NCBI RefSeq assembly: GCF_001189845.1
Contig: NZ_LFLZ01000062.1
Coordinates: forward strand, 1-55,346
DNA length: 55,346 nucleotides
Origin: Bradyrhizobium tropiciagri
GTDB taxonomy: Bacteria; Pseudomonadota; Alphaproteobacteria; Rhizobiales; Xanthobacteraceae
Direction of reading: 5' to 3'
Positions 34,353 to 44,200 of this stretch are shown one piece after another (within the stretch, counting starts at the first letter, position 1; each line of letters opens with the position of its first letter). The notes under the pieces were generated by a model. It was not told the origin of the DNA. It did not search any database and saw only the letters and a program-made list of their open reading frames with translations. Made by a program: the position numbers and the translations under genes.

Positions 34353-35333
34353 TCACGTCGCGCGGCTGACGGTCGAGCGCAAGCGCGGATCGACCACGGT
34401 GTAGAGGATGTCGACGACCAGATTGATGGTGACGAAGATCAGCGAGACCATCAGGAGATACGCGGCCATGATCGGGATATCGACGTTTTGCACGGCCTGT
34501 ACGAACAGAAGCCCCATGCCCGGCCACTGGAACACGGTTTCGGTGATGATCGAGAAAGCAATAACCGAGCCAAACTGCAGGCCGGCCACCGTGATCACCG
34601 GAACCAGCGTGTTCTTCAGCGCATGGCCGAAATGGATCGCGCGCGTGGTCAGGCCGCGGGCGCGGGCGAAGCGGATATAGTCGGTCCGCAGCACTTCCAG
34701 CATTTCGGCGCGCACCAGCCGCATGATCAGGGTCATCTGGAACAGTCCGAGCGTGATCGCCGGCATGATGATCGCCTTCCAGCCGGAGACGGTGAGGAGC
34801 CCGGTCGACCACCAGCCGAGCTTCACCACCTCGCCACGGCCGAAGGAGGGCAGCCAGCCCAAGGTCACCGCGAACAGATAGATCAGGAGGATGCCGATCA
34901 GGAAGGTCGGCAGCGAAATGCCGATCAGCGATATCGCCTGGAATAATCTGGCGAGGATGGTGTCGCGGCGGAGCGCCGAATAGACCCCCATCAGGATGCC
35001 GGCGACCATCGCAAGCACCGTCGCGCAGATCGCGAGCTCCAGCGTCGCCGGCAGGCGCTCCGCCAGCAGCGATGAGACCGGCAGCCGGAATTGGTAGGAG
35101 ACGCCGAACTTGAACTGCAGCGCATTGATGAAGTAGCGGCCGAACTGCACCAGCACGGGATCGTCGAGGCCGAGCGAGTGCCGGATTTCAGCGCGCTGCG
35201 CCGCCGAGGTGTCGATCGAGACCATCTGGTTCACCGGATCGCCGGCGAAGCGGAACATCGCGAACGCAATGACGCCTACGGCGAGCATCACGCCGATCGC
35301 CTGCAGGAGGCGGCGAAGAGTGAAAGCGAGCAT
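34353..35333 (-). CDS. Peptide-type ABC transporter permease (OppB/DppB family)
   Basis: Permease of 326 aa beginning MLAFTLRRLLQAIGVMLAVG, with FRFAGDPVNQMV, and the EAA loop DYIRFARARGLTTRAIHFGHALKN. About six membrane segments. It follows the solute-binding-protein gene after a 103-base gap that holds a strong hairpin (35393-35420). Confidence 0.92.
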   Translation of the reverse strand: MLAFTLRRLLQAIGVMLAVGVIAFAMFRFAGDPVNQMVSIDTSAAQRAEIRHSLGLDDPVLVQFGRYFINALQFKFGVSYQFRLPVSSLLAERLPATLELAICATVLAMVAGILMGVYSALRRDTILARLFQAISLIGISLPTFLIGILLIYLFAVTLGWLPSFGRGEVVKLGWWSTGLLTVSGWKAIIMPAITLGLFQMTLIMRLVRAEMLEVLRTDYIRFARARGLTTRAIHFGHALKNTLVPVITVAGLQFGSVIAFSIITETVFQWPGMGLLFVQAVQNVDIPIMAAYLLMVSLIFVTINLVVDILYTVVDPRLRSTVSRAT

Positions 35334-35392
35334 CTCTACCTTTCACTGCTTTTGACATTTGGCGCGCGGCTTTGCGCGGCCCGAAAACGCGA

Positions 35393-35420
35393 GGTCCCGG
35401 AAGCCTGCGCTTCCGGGACC
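35393..35420 (-). promoter_or_regulatory. Perfect hairpin after the OppA-type gene
   Basis: GGTCCCGGAAGC and GCTTCCGGGACC form a perfect 12-bp stem around a CTGC loop, 17 bases downstream of the solute-binding-protein stop on the minus strand and before the permease genes. No T-run follows on either strand, which suggests mRNA stabilisation or partial attenuation rather than full termination. Confidence 0.65.
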
Positions 35421-35436
35421 CAATACGCCGAAACCA

Positions 35437-37035
35437 CTATTCACCCTGCTTGGTCGCCCAGTAGAGCAACACCTGGTTGTCCGCGCGCTGGGTCAATTTG
35501 ACCTTCTTCGACACACCCCACACCAGCGGCTGCTGATGCAGCGGAATGTAGCCGTAATCCTTGATGACGATCTCATAGGCCTGCTTGATCAACTGGTCGC
35601 GCTTGGCCGTGTCGCTCTCGACCAGGACCTTGTCGGTGAGCGCGTCGATATCCTTGTTGCAATAGCCGCCGAGATTGGCCTCGCCCCGCGTTGCATCCTT
35701 CGGATCGTCGCGGCAGCCGAGGATGTCGTGCAGCACGTTGTGCGAGTCTGACGTCGCCGGCGTCCAGCCCAGCATGAAGAACGAGGTCTGGTAGCCGCCC
35801 GGCTTCAGCACCTTGGCGAAATACTGCGCCTTCGGCTGCGCCAGCAGGTTCACCTTGACGCCGATGCGGGCCAGCATGCCGACCACGGCCTGGCAGATCG
35901 CGGCGTCGTTGACGTAGCGGTCGTTCGGGCAATCCATCGTGACTTCGAAGCCGCTCGGGTAGCCGGCATCGGCCAGCAGCTTCTTGGCACCATCAGGATC
36001 GAGTTTCGGCCGGGTGAATTCCTTCGACAGCGGATAGAGCTCGGGCGCGATCATCAGCGTCGAGGGCGTCGACATGCCGCGCATCACGCGGGTCTTGATC
36101 AGGTCGACATCGATCGTCTTGTAGAAGGCTTCGCGGACGCGGATGTCCTTGAAGGGATTCTTGCCCTTGACGTTGGAATACAGCAGCTCGTCGCGCGCCA
36201 TATCCATGCCGATGAAGATGGTGCGGATCTCCGGCGCGGTCATGACGGTGGCAATGCCGCTGGAATTGACGCGCTGGATGTCCTGCAGCGGAACCGGTTC
36301 GATGACATCGACCTCGCCCGAGAGCAGCGCGGCAACGCGGGTGGCGTCGGAGCCGATCGGGGTGAAGATGATCTCCTGGAGATTATGTTCGGGCTTGCGC
36401 CAATAGCCCGGAAACGCCTTGAACACGGTCTTCACGCCGGGCTGATGGCTCTCGATCGTGAACGGACCGGTGCCGTTCTCGTGCAGCGCCGCGTAGCTCG
36501 GTGTGGTTGCGGAAGCCGGCGTCGGTGCGACCGAGTTGTTCTCCTCGCACCACTTCTTGTCCATGATGTACCAGCTATCCCATTGCGAGGTCAGGATGGG
36601 ATTGGGCGAGTCCAGCGTCACGTCGACCGTGTAGTCGTCGACCTTGGTGAACTTGGCGTCGGCCGGGACGTTGCTGAGGAAGTTGGAGCCCTTGGCGCGG
36701 ACGCGGTCGGCGGAGAACAGCACGTCGTCGGCGGTGAAGGGATCGCCATTGTGGAATTTCACGCCCTTGCGCAGATGGAAGCGCCATTTGGTCGGGGTTA
36801 GCGTCTCCCAGCTTTCCGCCAGTGCCGGAATGATCTTGAGGTCCTTGTCGCGCGCGGTGAGGCCTTCGTAGACATGCGCGTGGTGCGCGATCGTCGTGGT
36901 TTCCTTCAGCGTGTAGGGATCCAGCGACTTCAGCTCACCCTGATTGGCATATTTCAGCGTCTGGGCCGATGCCGGCAAGGCAAAGGCGATGAGCGCGACG
37001 GCCGTCGCCGCAAACAAACTCCAACGTACCGACAT
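35437..37035 (-). CDS. Peptide-type ABC transporter substrate-binding protein (OppA/DppA, SBP family 5)
   Basis: Periplasmic binding protein of 532 aa. Signal peptide about residues 1-25 (ending ALPASAQ), then TLKYANQGELKSLDPYTLKE and WRFHLRKGVKFHNGDPFTADD, the family-5 signature. Near the C-terminus ILGCRDDPKDATRGEANLGGYCNKDIDAL contains two Cys that could form a disulphide. It is the first gene of the minus-strand run and presumably sets specificity for the OppBCDF components. The longer frame to 37137 lacks family similarity. It differs clearly from the second SBP at 24943, so the two systems are not a recent duplication. Confidence 0.9.
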   Translation of the reverse strand: MSVRWSLFAATAVALIAFALPASAQTLKYANQGELKSLDPYTLKETTTIAHHAHVYEGLTARDKDLKIIPALAESWETLTPTKWRFHLRKGVKFHNGDPFTADDVLFSADRVRAKGSNFLSNVPADAKFTKVDDYTVDVTLDSPNPILTSQWDSWYIMDKKWCEENNSVAPTPASATTPSYAALHENGTGPFTIESHQPGVKTVFKAFPGYWRKPEHNLQEIIFTPIGSDATRVAALLSGEVDVIEPVPLQDIQRVNSSGIATVMTAPEIRTIFIGMDMARDELLYSNVKGKNPFKDIRVREAFYKTIDVDLIKTRVMRGMSTPSTLMIAPELYPLSKEFTRPKLDPDGAKKLLADAGYPSGFEVTMDCPNDRYVNDAAICQAVVGMLARIGVKVNLLAQPKAQYFAKVLKPGGYQTSFFMLGWTPATSDSHNVLHDILGCRDDPKDATRGEANLGGYCNKDIDALTDKVLVESDTAKRDQLIKQAYEIVIKDYGYIPLHQQPLVWGVSKKVKLTQRADNQVLLYWATKQGE

Positions 37036-37425
37036 GTGATCCCGCGTCCCCGTTTTTGTCCGCCGGCTGCTTTGTCCGGCTGGTATTATTGATGCATGTT
37101 GCCAGAGTTTACCGGCCGCGCAAGCGCGATTTCTCAAAGGGTTAATCGCCTCGCGCGGGTGCAGCGCAATGAATGCGATATGAGGGTAGGCGGTCGGTGC
37201 GGGCGCGTGACATTCGACTTTCGGAGTGCCGCTTGCCGGTCCCGGAATGACCGCCGGCGAGCCCGTCTGCGCCGGCCGCTCGAAACGGTTCGGTTGACCA
37301 TAACGGATGATTGAGGCCGACTATCCATTGGGGCTGATATGGCTCGCTTGCGCAACGGACCCCGTCCCGGCGATACTGAGCTGGGCCAAGCAGAGCTGGG
37401 CCAAGGCGCAGTTGAGGAGGCGGAT
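37036..37425. other. 390-base divergent intergenic region
   Basis: Separates the minus-strand peptide-importer run from the plus-strand lipid cluster and must hold promoters for both. A possible plus-strand promoter is TTGACC (37294-37299) with GACTAT (37318-37323) 18 bases on. At 37378-37407 a 15-base unit beginning GAGCTGGGCCAAG is tandemly repeated. An open frame starts at 37339 and enters the next gene, but family similarity begins only at 37426. I see no RNA gene or further hairpin of note. Confidence 0.45.
37294..37323 (+). promoter_or_regulatory. Possible promoter of the DUF6489/WS-DGAT cluster
   Basis: TTGACC and GACTAT with 18-base spacing, about 100 bases before the ATG at 37426. 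Pattern match only. Confidence 0.3.
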
Positions 37426-37674
37426 ATGAAAGTCAACGTCGAGATAGATTGCACGCCCCTCGAAGCGCGGCAGTTCTTCGGCCTGCCCGATGTGCAGCCG
37501 ATGCAGACCGCTGTCATGGACAAGCTGCAACAGCAGATGCTGTCCAACATCGAGAAGATTTCGCCGGAATCGCTGATGCAGAGCTGGTTCACCTTCGATC
37601 CCAAGCTCGCCGAGCGCTTCCAGGACATGTTCGTCGCGATGGCCGGCTTCGGCGGCACGAGCAAGAAGAAATAG
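37426..37674 (+). CDS. Small DUF6489-like protein
   Basis: Protein of 82 aa starting MKVNVEIDCTPLEARQFFGLPDV and ending in a GGTSKKK tail. I recall this as the DUF6489 family (not searched); no function is known to me. GAGGAGG at 37414-37420 fixes the start. The stop TAG shares its last base with a possible GTG start of the next gene, so the two are tightly linked. The helical middle part (MDKLQQQMLSNIEKISPESLMQ) and its position before lipid enzymes suggest a granule-associated (phasin-like) role, but that is speculation. Confidence 0.7.
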   Translation: MKVNVEIDCTPLEARQFFGLPDVQPMQTAVMDKLQQQMLSNIEKISPESLMQSWFTFDPKLAERFQDMFVAMAGFGGTSKKK

Positions 37675-37682
37675 TGGCCGGT

Positions 37683-38474
37683 ATGGACAGGAGCATTGAC
37701 GGGACCGAACGCCGGTTGCGCCCACCCAGCCTGTTCCTGATGCTGGCGGAAGCGCGCGGCGTGCTCGAGCTGAATTCGAGCCTCTTGCTGTCGCCTTTGC
37801 TGATGCAGGCGCCGAAGGGCGACGGTCATCCGGTGCTTGCGCTGCCGGGCTTCCTCGCCAGCGACCTTTCGATGGCGCCGATGCGGCGCTATCTGAAGGA
37901 GCTCGGCTACGACGCCTGTGCCTGGAACATGGGCCGCAATTTCGGTGGGATCTCCAACAGGCGCGCTGCGCTGCGCGACCTGCTGAAGCGGGTCCATGAG
38001 GCGTCGGGACGCAAGGTCTCGATCATCGGCTGGAGCCTCGGCGGCGTCTATGCGCGCGACCTGGCGTCGCAGATGCCCGAGCTGGTGCGCTCCATCGTGA
38101 CGCTGGGCTGCCCGTTCGCCGACGACATCCGCGCCACCAATGCGACGCGGCTCTATGAGCTGCTGTCGGGCGAGGCGGTGGACGACATTCCCGAAATCCG
38201 CGCTGCAATTGCCGGCGACATGCCGGTGCCGACCACCTCGATCTATTCCCGCACCGACGGCATCGTGAACTGGCGGACCTCGCGGGTTCGCCCGTCGGAG
38301 AGCGCCGAGAACATCGAGGTGCATCTCGCAAGCCACATCGGCCTCGGCGTCAACCCCGCAGCTTTGTGGGCGATCGCGGACCGGCTGGCACAGCCGGAAG
38401 GGGAGTTCCGGCATTTTGACCGGTCGGGCCCCTTTGCCATTGCCTACGGGCCGGCAGAACAGGCACTATCCTAA
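37683..38474 (+). CDS. Alpha/beta-hydrolase (esterase/lipase-like)
   Basis: Protein of 263 aa. Nucleophile elbow GWSLGG with Ser118, oxyanion region ALPGFLASD near residue 55, an acid candidate in YSRTDGIV and the His in HLASHIGLGVNP. No signal peptide, so cytoplasmic. The start is ATG 37683 or a GTG nine bases earlier that overlaps the preceding stop. Located between the DUF6489-like gene and the acyltransferase, it is a good candidate for hydrolysis of stored acylglycerols or wax esters. The next gene starts 53 bases downstream. Confidence 0.8.
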   Translation: MDRSIDGTERRLRPPSLFLMLAEARGVLELNSSLLLSPLLMQAPKGDGHPVLALPGFLASDLSMAPMRRYLKELGYDACAWNMGRNFGGISNRRAALRDLLKRVHEASGRKVSIIGWSLGGVYARDLASQMPELVRSIVTLGCPFADDIRATNATRLYELLSGEAVDDIPEIRAAIAGDMPVPTTSIYSRTDGIVNWRTSRVRPSESAENIEVHLASHIGLGVNPAALWAIADRLAQPEGEFRHFDRSGPFAIAYGPAEQALS

Positions 38475-38527
38475 CGACGAGAAGCGCCGCCAAGGCGCCC
38501 GCGTGAGTTGGCTCTCGGGAGGAGATC

Positions 38528-40078
38528 ATGAGCGACGCCAAGAAGCTGTCCTCGCTGGACGCATCTTTTCTATATCTGGAAACGCCGGAAATGCCGATGC
38601 ATGTCGGCAGCATGGCGATCTTCCGGCTGCCCGACGGCTACAAGGGCGACTTCTTCGAGGAGTTCAAGGCGATGATCGCCTCGCGGCTGCACATCGCGCC
38701 GATCCTCAAGGCGCGGCTGCAGAAGGCGCCGCTCGACATCGACCATCCGTCCTGGGTCGAGGACGACCAGTTCGACATCGACCGTCACATCTTCCGCGCT
38801 AGCCTGCCGGCACCGCGCGACCGCGCCACGCTGGAGCGCATCGTCGGCTGGATGCACGCCAAGCTCCTGAACCGCGCCCGTCCGCTCTGGGAGTTCTACG
38901 TCTTCGAGGGCATGAAGGACAACGAGATCGGGCTCTATTCCAAGATGCACCACGCCTGCATCGACGGCGGCGCCGGCGCGGCGCTGACCAGCATGATCTA
39001 CGACCTGACGCCGGTGCCGCGCGAGATCGAGCCGCCCAGCGCAAAGAAGGTCGCGCAGGAGCCGCGCGACATCGCGGCCAATTTGATCGACGCCTATCAG
39101 CAGCTGTGGACCCAGCCGTTCGAGGCGGCCGCCGCGGCGCAGAAGAGCCTCGAACTGCCGCGTTCCGGCAAGAGCGACCTCGGCTCGATCCTGTTCGACA
39201 ACGCCATGTTCCAGATCGAGAGCGCGGTGAAGTTCGCCGGCTCGATGCCGACCGTCATGAAGAGCCTGTCCGACGTCGTCGCCAAGGTCGCCGATCCCCG
39301 GTCGCGCGAGAACCTGCAGGCGATGGCCTCGCCGCCGACCATCCTCAACAAGGCGATCTCGTCGGAACGCAGCTTTGCCGGTACCTCGATCTCGCTGTCG
39401 CGCGCCAAGGCGCTGGCGAAGGCCTCCGGCGGCAAGCTCAACGACGTCGTGCTGGCGCTCGCCTCCGGCGTGGTGCGGCGCTATCTGATCAGCCAGGGCG
39501 CGCTGCCGAACAAGTCGCTGACCGCCGGCGTGCCGATCTCGCTGCGCGAGGAGGGCAATGCCGAATCTAACAACCAGGTGTTCGGCATGATCTGCTCGAT
39601 CGCAACCGACATCGAGGATCCCAAGAAGCGGCTGGAAACCATCATCGCGCAGTCCACCAAATCCAAGGAGATGTCGCATCCGCTGCGCGCCCTGGTGCCG
39701 CAGGTCACCAACATCTCGCTGCTGGGGGCACCGATCCTGGTGCAGATCCTGGCGCTGCTGTACAGCCGCTCCGACCTCTCCAACGTGCTGCCGCCGGCGA
39801 CCAACATCACGGTCTCGAACGTGCCGGGACCGCGGCAGACGCTGTACGCGGCCGGCGCCGAGCTGCTGCACATCTTCCCGGTTTCGATCTCGACCCACGG
39901 CGTCGCGCTCAACATCACCGTTCAGAGCTACCGCGATCAGCTCGATTTCGGCTTCATCGTCGGCGCCAACATCATTCCCCATGTGCAGGTGATGTGTGAC
40001 ATGCTGCCGCTCGAGTTCGATGCACTCGAGGCGGCGTTCGCTCCCCCGCCTGCCGACATCAAGGGCGCGGCCGAATAG
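38528..40078 (+). CDS. Wax ester synthase/diacylglycerol acyltransferase (WS/DGAT) family O-acyltransferase
   Basis: Protein of 516 aa that transfers acyl groups from acyl-CoA to fatty alcohols or diacylglycerol, making storage lipids. The condensation-type active site HHACIDG is at residues 141-147 (His142 catalytic, Asp146 structural), preceded by PLWEFYVFEGM. The N-terminal LSSLDASFLYLETPEMPMHVG and the C-terminal NITVSNVPGP are family motifs. GGAGG lies seven bases upstream of the ATG. Length fits the family (450-520 aa). It is the centre of a cluster with two alpha/beta hydrolases and CYP102. Confidence 0.9.
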   Translation: MSDAKKLSSLDASFLYLETPEMPMHVGSMAIFRLPDGYKGDFFEEFKAMIASRLHIAPILKARLQKAPLDIDHPSWVEDDQFDIDRHIFRASLPAPRDRATLERIVGWMHAKLLNRARPLWEFYVFEGMKDNEIGLYSKMHHACIDGGAGAALTSMIYDLTPVPREIEPPSAKKVAQEPRDIAANLIDAYQQLWTQPFEAAAAAQKSLELPRSGKSDLGSILFDNAMFQIESAVKFAGSMPTVMKSLSDVVAKVADPRSRENLQAMASPPTILNKAISSERSFAGTSISLSRAKALAKASGGKLNDVVLALASGVVRRYLISQGALPNKSLTAGVPISLREEGNAESNNQVFGMICSIATDIEDPKKRLETIIAQSTKSKEMSHPLRALVPQVTNISLLGAPILVQILALLYSRSDLSNVLPPATNITVSNVPGPRQTLYAAGAELLHIFPVSISTHGVALNITVQSYRDQLDFGFIVGANIIPHVQVMCDMLPLEFDALEAAFAPPPADIKGAAE

Positions 40079-40089
40079 GAATTGCCTCA

Positions 40090-41085
40090 ATGATCGACAT
40101 GCCACCGCTGCAGTTCGCCGAGACGAACGGCATCCGCATGGGGTTTTACGAAGCTGGCCCCAAGACCGACGCGCCGCCCGTGGTGCTGTGCCACGGCTGG
40201 CCCGAACTGGCGTTCTCCTGGCGTCACCAGATCAAGGCGCTGGGCGAGGCCGGCATCCGGGTGATTGCACCGGATCAGCGTGGCTATGGCGCGACCGACC
40301 GGCCCGAGCCGGTCGAGGCCTACGACATGGAGCACCTGACCGGCGATTTGGTCGGCCTGCTCGATCACCTCAAGATCGACAAGGCGATCTTCGTCGGGCA
40401 CGACTGGGGCGGTTTCGTCGTCTGGCAGATGCCGCTCAGGCATTCGTCGCGGGTCGCAGGCGTTGTCGGCGTCAACACGCCGCATTGGGACCGCGCGCCT
40501 GTCGATCCGATCGCGCTGTTCCGGCAGCGCTTCGGCGAGCACATGTACATCGTCCAGTTCCAGGATCCGGCGCGCGAGCCGGATCGGATTTTCGGCAGCC
40601 GGGTCGAGCAGACCTTCGATGCTTTCATGCGCAAGCCGGCGCCGCGTCCCGCGGATGCGCCGCCCGAACAGCCGATCGCGGGCGTCGGGGCGTCGGCCCG
40701 GCTCAATCTGGCGTTCCCGCAGATGATCGCGAATTACGACGCCAAGCATGATCCGCGCACGCCGATCCTGTCGGCCGAGGAGAAGAAGGTGTTTGTCGAC
40801 ACCTTCACCAAGACCGGCTTCACCGGCGGCATCAACTGGTATCGCAATTTCACTCGCAACTGGGAACGTTCCGCTGGCCTGGACCACAATGTGCGGGTGC
40901 CGTCGCTGATGATCATGGCCGAGAACGATGCGGTGCTGCCGCCTTCGGCCGCCGACGGCATGGAGAGACTGGTGCCGGATCTCGAAAAATATCTGGTCAA
41001 GGACAGCGGCCATTGGACGCAGCAGGAAAAGCCTGACGAGGTCAGCGCAAAGCTGATCGAATGGCGCAGGAAACGGTTTGGATAA
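40090..41085 (+). CDS. Epoxide-hydrolase-like alpha/beta hydrolase
   Basis: Protein of 331 aa. The nucleophile elbow is GHDWGG with Asp105, as in epoxide hydrolases and haloalkane dehalogenases; the oxyanion motif is HGWPE (35-39); a cap-domain NWYRNF supplies a candidate ring-opening Tyr; the base His is in SGHWTQQEKP. Together these favour epoxide hydrolase over dehalogenase. It starts 11 bases after the acyltransferase stop, suggesting co-transcription. Next to CYP102, it could hydrolyse fatty-acid epoxides made by that P450. Confidence 0.85.
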   Translation: MIDMPPLQFAETNGIRMGFYEAGPKTDAPPVVLCHGWPELAFSWRHQIKALGEAGIRVIAPDQRGYGATDRPEPVEAYDMEHLTGDLVGLLDHLKIDKAIFVGHDWGGFVVWQMPLRHSSRVAGVVGVNTPHWDRAPVDPIALFRQRFGEHMYIVQFQDPAREPDRIFGSRVEQTFDAFMRKPAPRPADAPPEQPIAGVGASARLNLAFPQMIANYDAKHDPRTPILSAEEKKVFVDTFTKTGFTGGINWYRNFTRNWERSAGLDHNVRVPSLMIMAENDAVLPPSAADGMERLVPDLEKYLVKDSGHWTQQEKPDEVSAKLIEWRRKRFG

Positions 41086-41093
41086 TTCTTCCT

Positions 41094-41177
41094 GTCATTG
41101 CGAGGAGCGAAGCGACGAAGCAATCCATTCTCTCCCCTTGCGGCGCGATGGATTGCTTCGCTTCGCTCGCAATGACG
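41094..41177. repeat. REP-type palindrome (GTCATTGCGAGGAGCGA family), copy 4
   Basis: Same family as 2094-2178. It starts eight bases after the epoxide-hydrolase stop and ends 37 bases before the CYP102 start, again inside a co-directional gene series. Confidence 0.9.
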
Positions 41178-41214
41178 GCGTAGTTCGGGGCAGACACAAG
41201 GGGGCACTTCCAAC

Positions 41215-44200
41215 ATGGCGTCCGGCAACAGACTGAGCCCGATTCCGCATCCGCCGACGAAGCCGGTGGTCGGCAACATGCTGTCGCTGGATTCGACCGC
41301 GCCGGTGCAGCATCTGGTCAAGCTCTCCAAGGAGCTCGGGCCGATCTTCTGGCTCGACATGATGGGCGCGCCGCTCGTGATCGTGTCCGGCCACGACCTG
41401 GTCGACGAGCTATCCGACGAGAAGCGCTTCGACAAGGCGGTGCGCGGCTCGCTGCGCCGGGTGCGCGCGGTCGGCGGCGACGGGCTGTTCACCGCCGACA
41501 CCCGGGAGCCGAACTGGAGCAAGGCGCACAACATCCTGATGCAGCCGTTCGGCAACCGCGCCATGCAGTCGTATCACCCGAGCATGGTCGATATCGCCGA
41601 GCAGCTGGTCAAGAAATGGGAGCGGCTCAACGCCGACGAGGAGATCGAGGTCGTCCACGATATGACGGCGCTCACGCTCGACACCATCGGGCTGTGCGGC
41701 TTCGACTACCGCTTCAATTCGTTCTACCGCCGCGACTACCACCCGTTCGTGGAGTCGCTGGTGCGCTCGCTCGAAACCATCATGATGACCCGCGGCCTGC
41801 CGCTCGAGGGTCTGTGGATGCAGAAGCGGCGCAAGACGCTCGCCGACGACGTCGCCTTCATGAACAAGATGGTCGACGAGATCATCGCCGAGCGCCGCGG
41901 CAACACCGACGTGACCGACGACAAGAAGGACATGCTGGCCGCGATGATGACCGGCGTCGACCGCGCCACCGGCGAGCAGCTGGACGACGTCAACATCCGC
42001 TACCAGATCAACACCTTCCTGATCGCCGGCCACGAGACCACCTCTGGCCTGTTGTCGTGCACGATCTATGCACTGCTGAAGCATCCCGAGGTGCTGAAGA
42101 AGGCCTATGAGGAGGTCGACCGCGTCCTTGGCCCCGACGTCGATGCGCGGCCGACCTATCAGCAGGTGACGCAGCTCACCTACATCACCCAATGCCTGAA
42201 GGAAGCGCTGCGGCTGTGGCCGCCGGCGCCGGCCTACGGCATCGCGCCGCTCAACGATGAGACGATCGGCGGGAAGTACAAGCTGAAGAAGAACACCTTC
42301 ATCACCATCCTGGTGATGGCGCTGCACCGCGATCCCGCTGTCTGGGGGCCGAACCCCGACGTGTTCGATCCCGAGAATTTCAGCCGCGAGGCCGAGGCCA
42401 AACGCCCGATCAATGCCTGGAAGCCGTTCGGCAACGGCCAGCGCGCCTGCATCGGCCGCGGCTTTGCCATGCACGAGGCGGCGCTGGCGATCGGGATGAT
42501 CCTGCAGCGCTTCAAGCTGCTCGACGTGCATCGCTACCAGATGCATCTGAAGGAGACGCTGACCGTCAAGCCCGACGGCTTCAGGATCAAGGTGCGGCCG
42601 CGCGACGACAGGGATCGCGGCGCGTTTGCCGGCAGCACGGGCGCCGTTGCGGCTGCGCCGAAGCCGCCGCGCGCGCCGACCACGCGCCCGGGCCACAACA
42701 CGCCGATGCTGGTGCTCTACGGCTCCAACCTCGGCTCGGCCGAGGAGTTGGCGACCCGCATGGCTGACTTGTCCGAGATCAACGGCTTCGCCACCCGGCT
42801 GGGCCCGCTAGACGATTATGTCGGCAAGCTGCCAGAGGAGGGTGGCGTGCTGATCATCTGCGCCTCCTACAATGGCGCCGCGCCCGACAATGCCACGCAG
42901 TTCGTCAAATGGCTGGAGAGCGACCTGCCGAAGGATGCCTTTGCCAAGGTGCGCTACGCCGTGTTCGGCTGCGGCAACAGCGATTGGGCGGCGACCTACC
43001 AGTCGGTGCCGCGCTTGATCGACGAGCAGCTGACCAAACATGGTGCGCGTGCGGTCTATCCGCGCGGCGAGGGCGATGCGCGCAGCGATCTCGACGGCCA
43101 GTTCCAGAAATGGTTCCCGGAGGCGGCGAAGGTCGCGACCAAGGAATTCGGCATCGACTGGAATTTCACCCGCACCGCTGAGGACGAGCCGCTTTATGCG
43201 ATCGAGCCGGTGGCGCAGGGCGCGGTCAACACCATCGTGACGCAGGGCGGCGCGGTGCCGATGAAGGTGCTCGCCAACAACGAGCTGCAGACCAAGGAAG
43301 GCGCCCATCCGTCGGAGCGCTCGACCCGGCACATCGAGGTCGAGCTGCCGGCCAGCCTGAAATATCGCGTCGGCGATCATCTCAGCGTGGTGCCGCGCAA
43401 CGATCCGACCCTGGTCGATTCCGTTGCGCGCCGGTTCGGCTTCCTGCCGGCCGATCAGATCCGCCTGCAGGTCTCGGAAGGCCGCCGCGCGCAATTGCCG
43501 GTCGGCAACGCCGTGTCGGTCGGGCGGCTGCTCACCGAGTTCGTCGAGTTGCAGCAGGTCGCGACCCGCAAGCAGATCCAGATCATGTCCGAGCACACCC
43601 GCTGCCCGGTGACCAAGCCGAAGCTGATGGCCTATGTCGGCGACGACGACGCCTCGGCCGGGCGCTATCGCACCGAGGTGCTGGCCAAGCGCAAATCGGT
43701 GTTCGACCTGCTCGAGGAATATCCGGCCTGCGAGCTGCCGTTCCACCTTTACCTCGAAATGCTGTCGCTGCTGGCGCCGCGTTATTACTCGATCTCGTCG
43801 TCTCCGGCCGGCGAGGCGCAGCGCTGCAGCGTCACCGTTGGCGTCGTCGAGGCGCCGGCAAGCTCGGGCCGCGGCATCTACAAGGGCGTCTGCTCCAACT
43901 ATCTGGCGCGCCGCAGAGCCGGCGACACCGTCCACGCCACCATCAAGGAGACCAAGGCCGGCTTCCGCCTGCCCGACGACAACGCCGTGCCGATCATCAT
44001 GATCGGGCCGGGCACCGGGCTCGCACCGTTCCGCGGCTTCCTGCAGGAGCGCGCCGCGCGCAGGGCGCAGGGCGCGACGCTCGGCCCCGCGATGCTGTTC
44101 TTCGGCTGCCGCCATCCGGAGCAGGACTTCATCTATGCGGACGAGCTGAAGGCGTTCGCCGCCGACGGCACCAGTGAGCTCTTCACCGCGTTCTCGCGCG

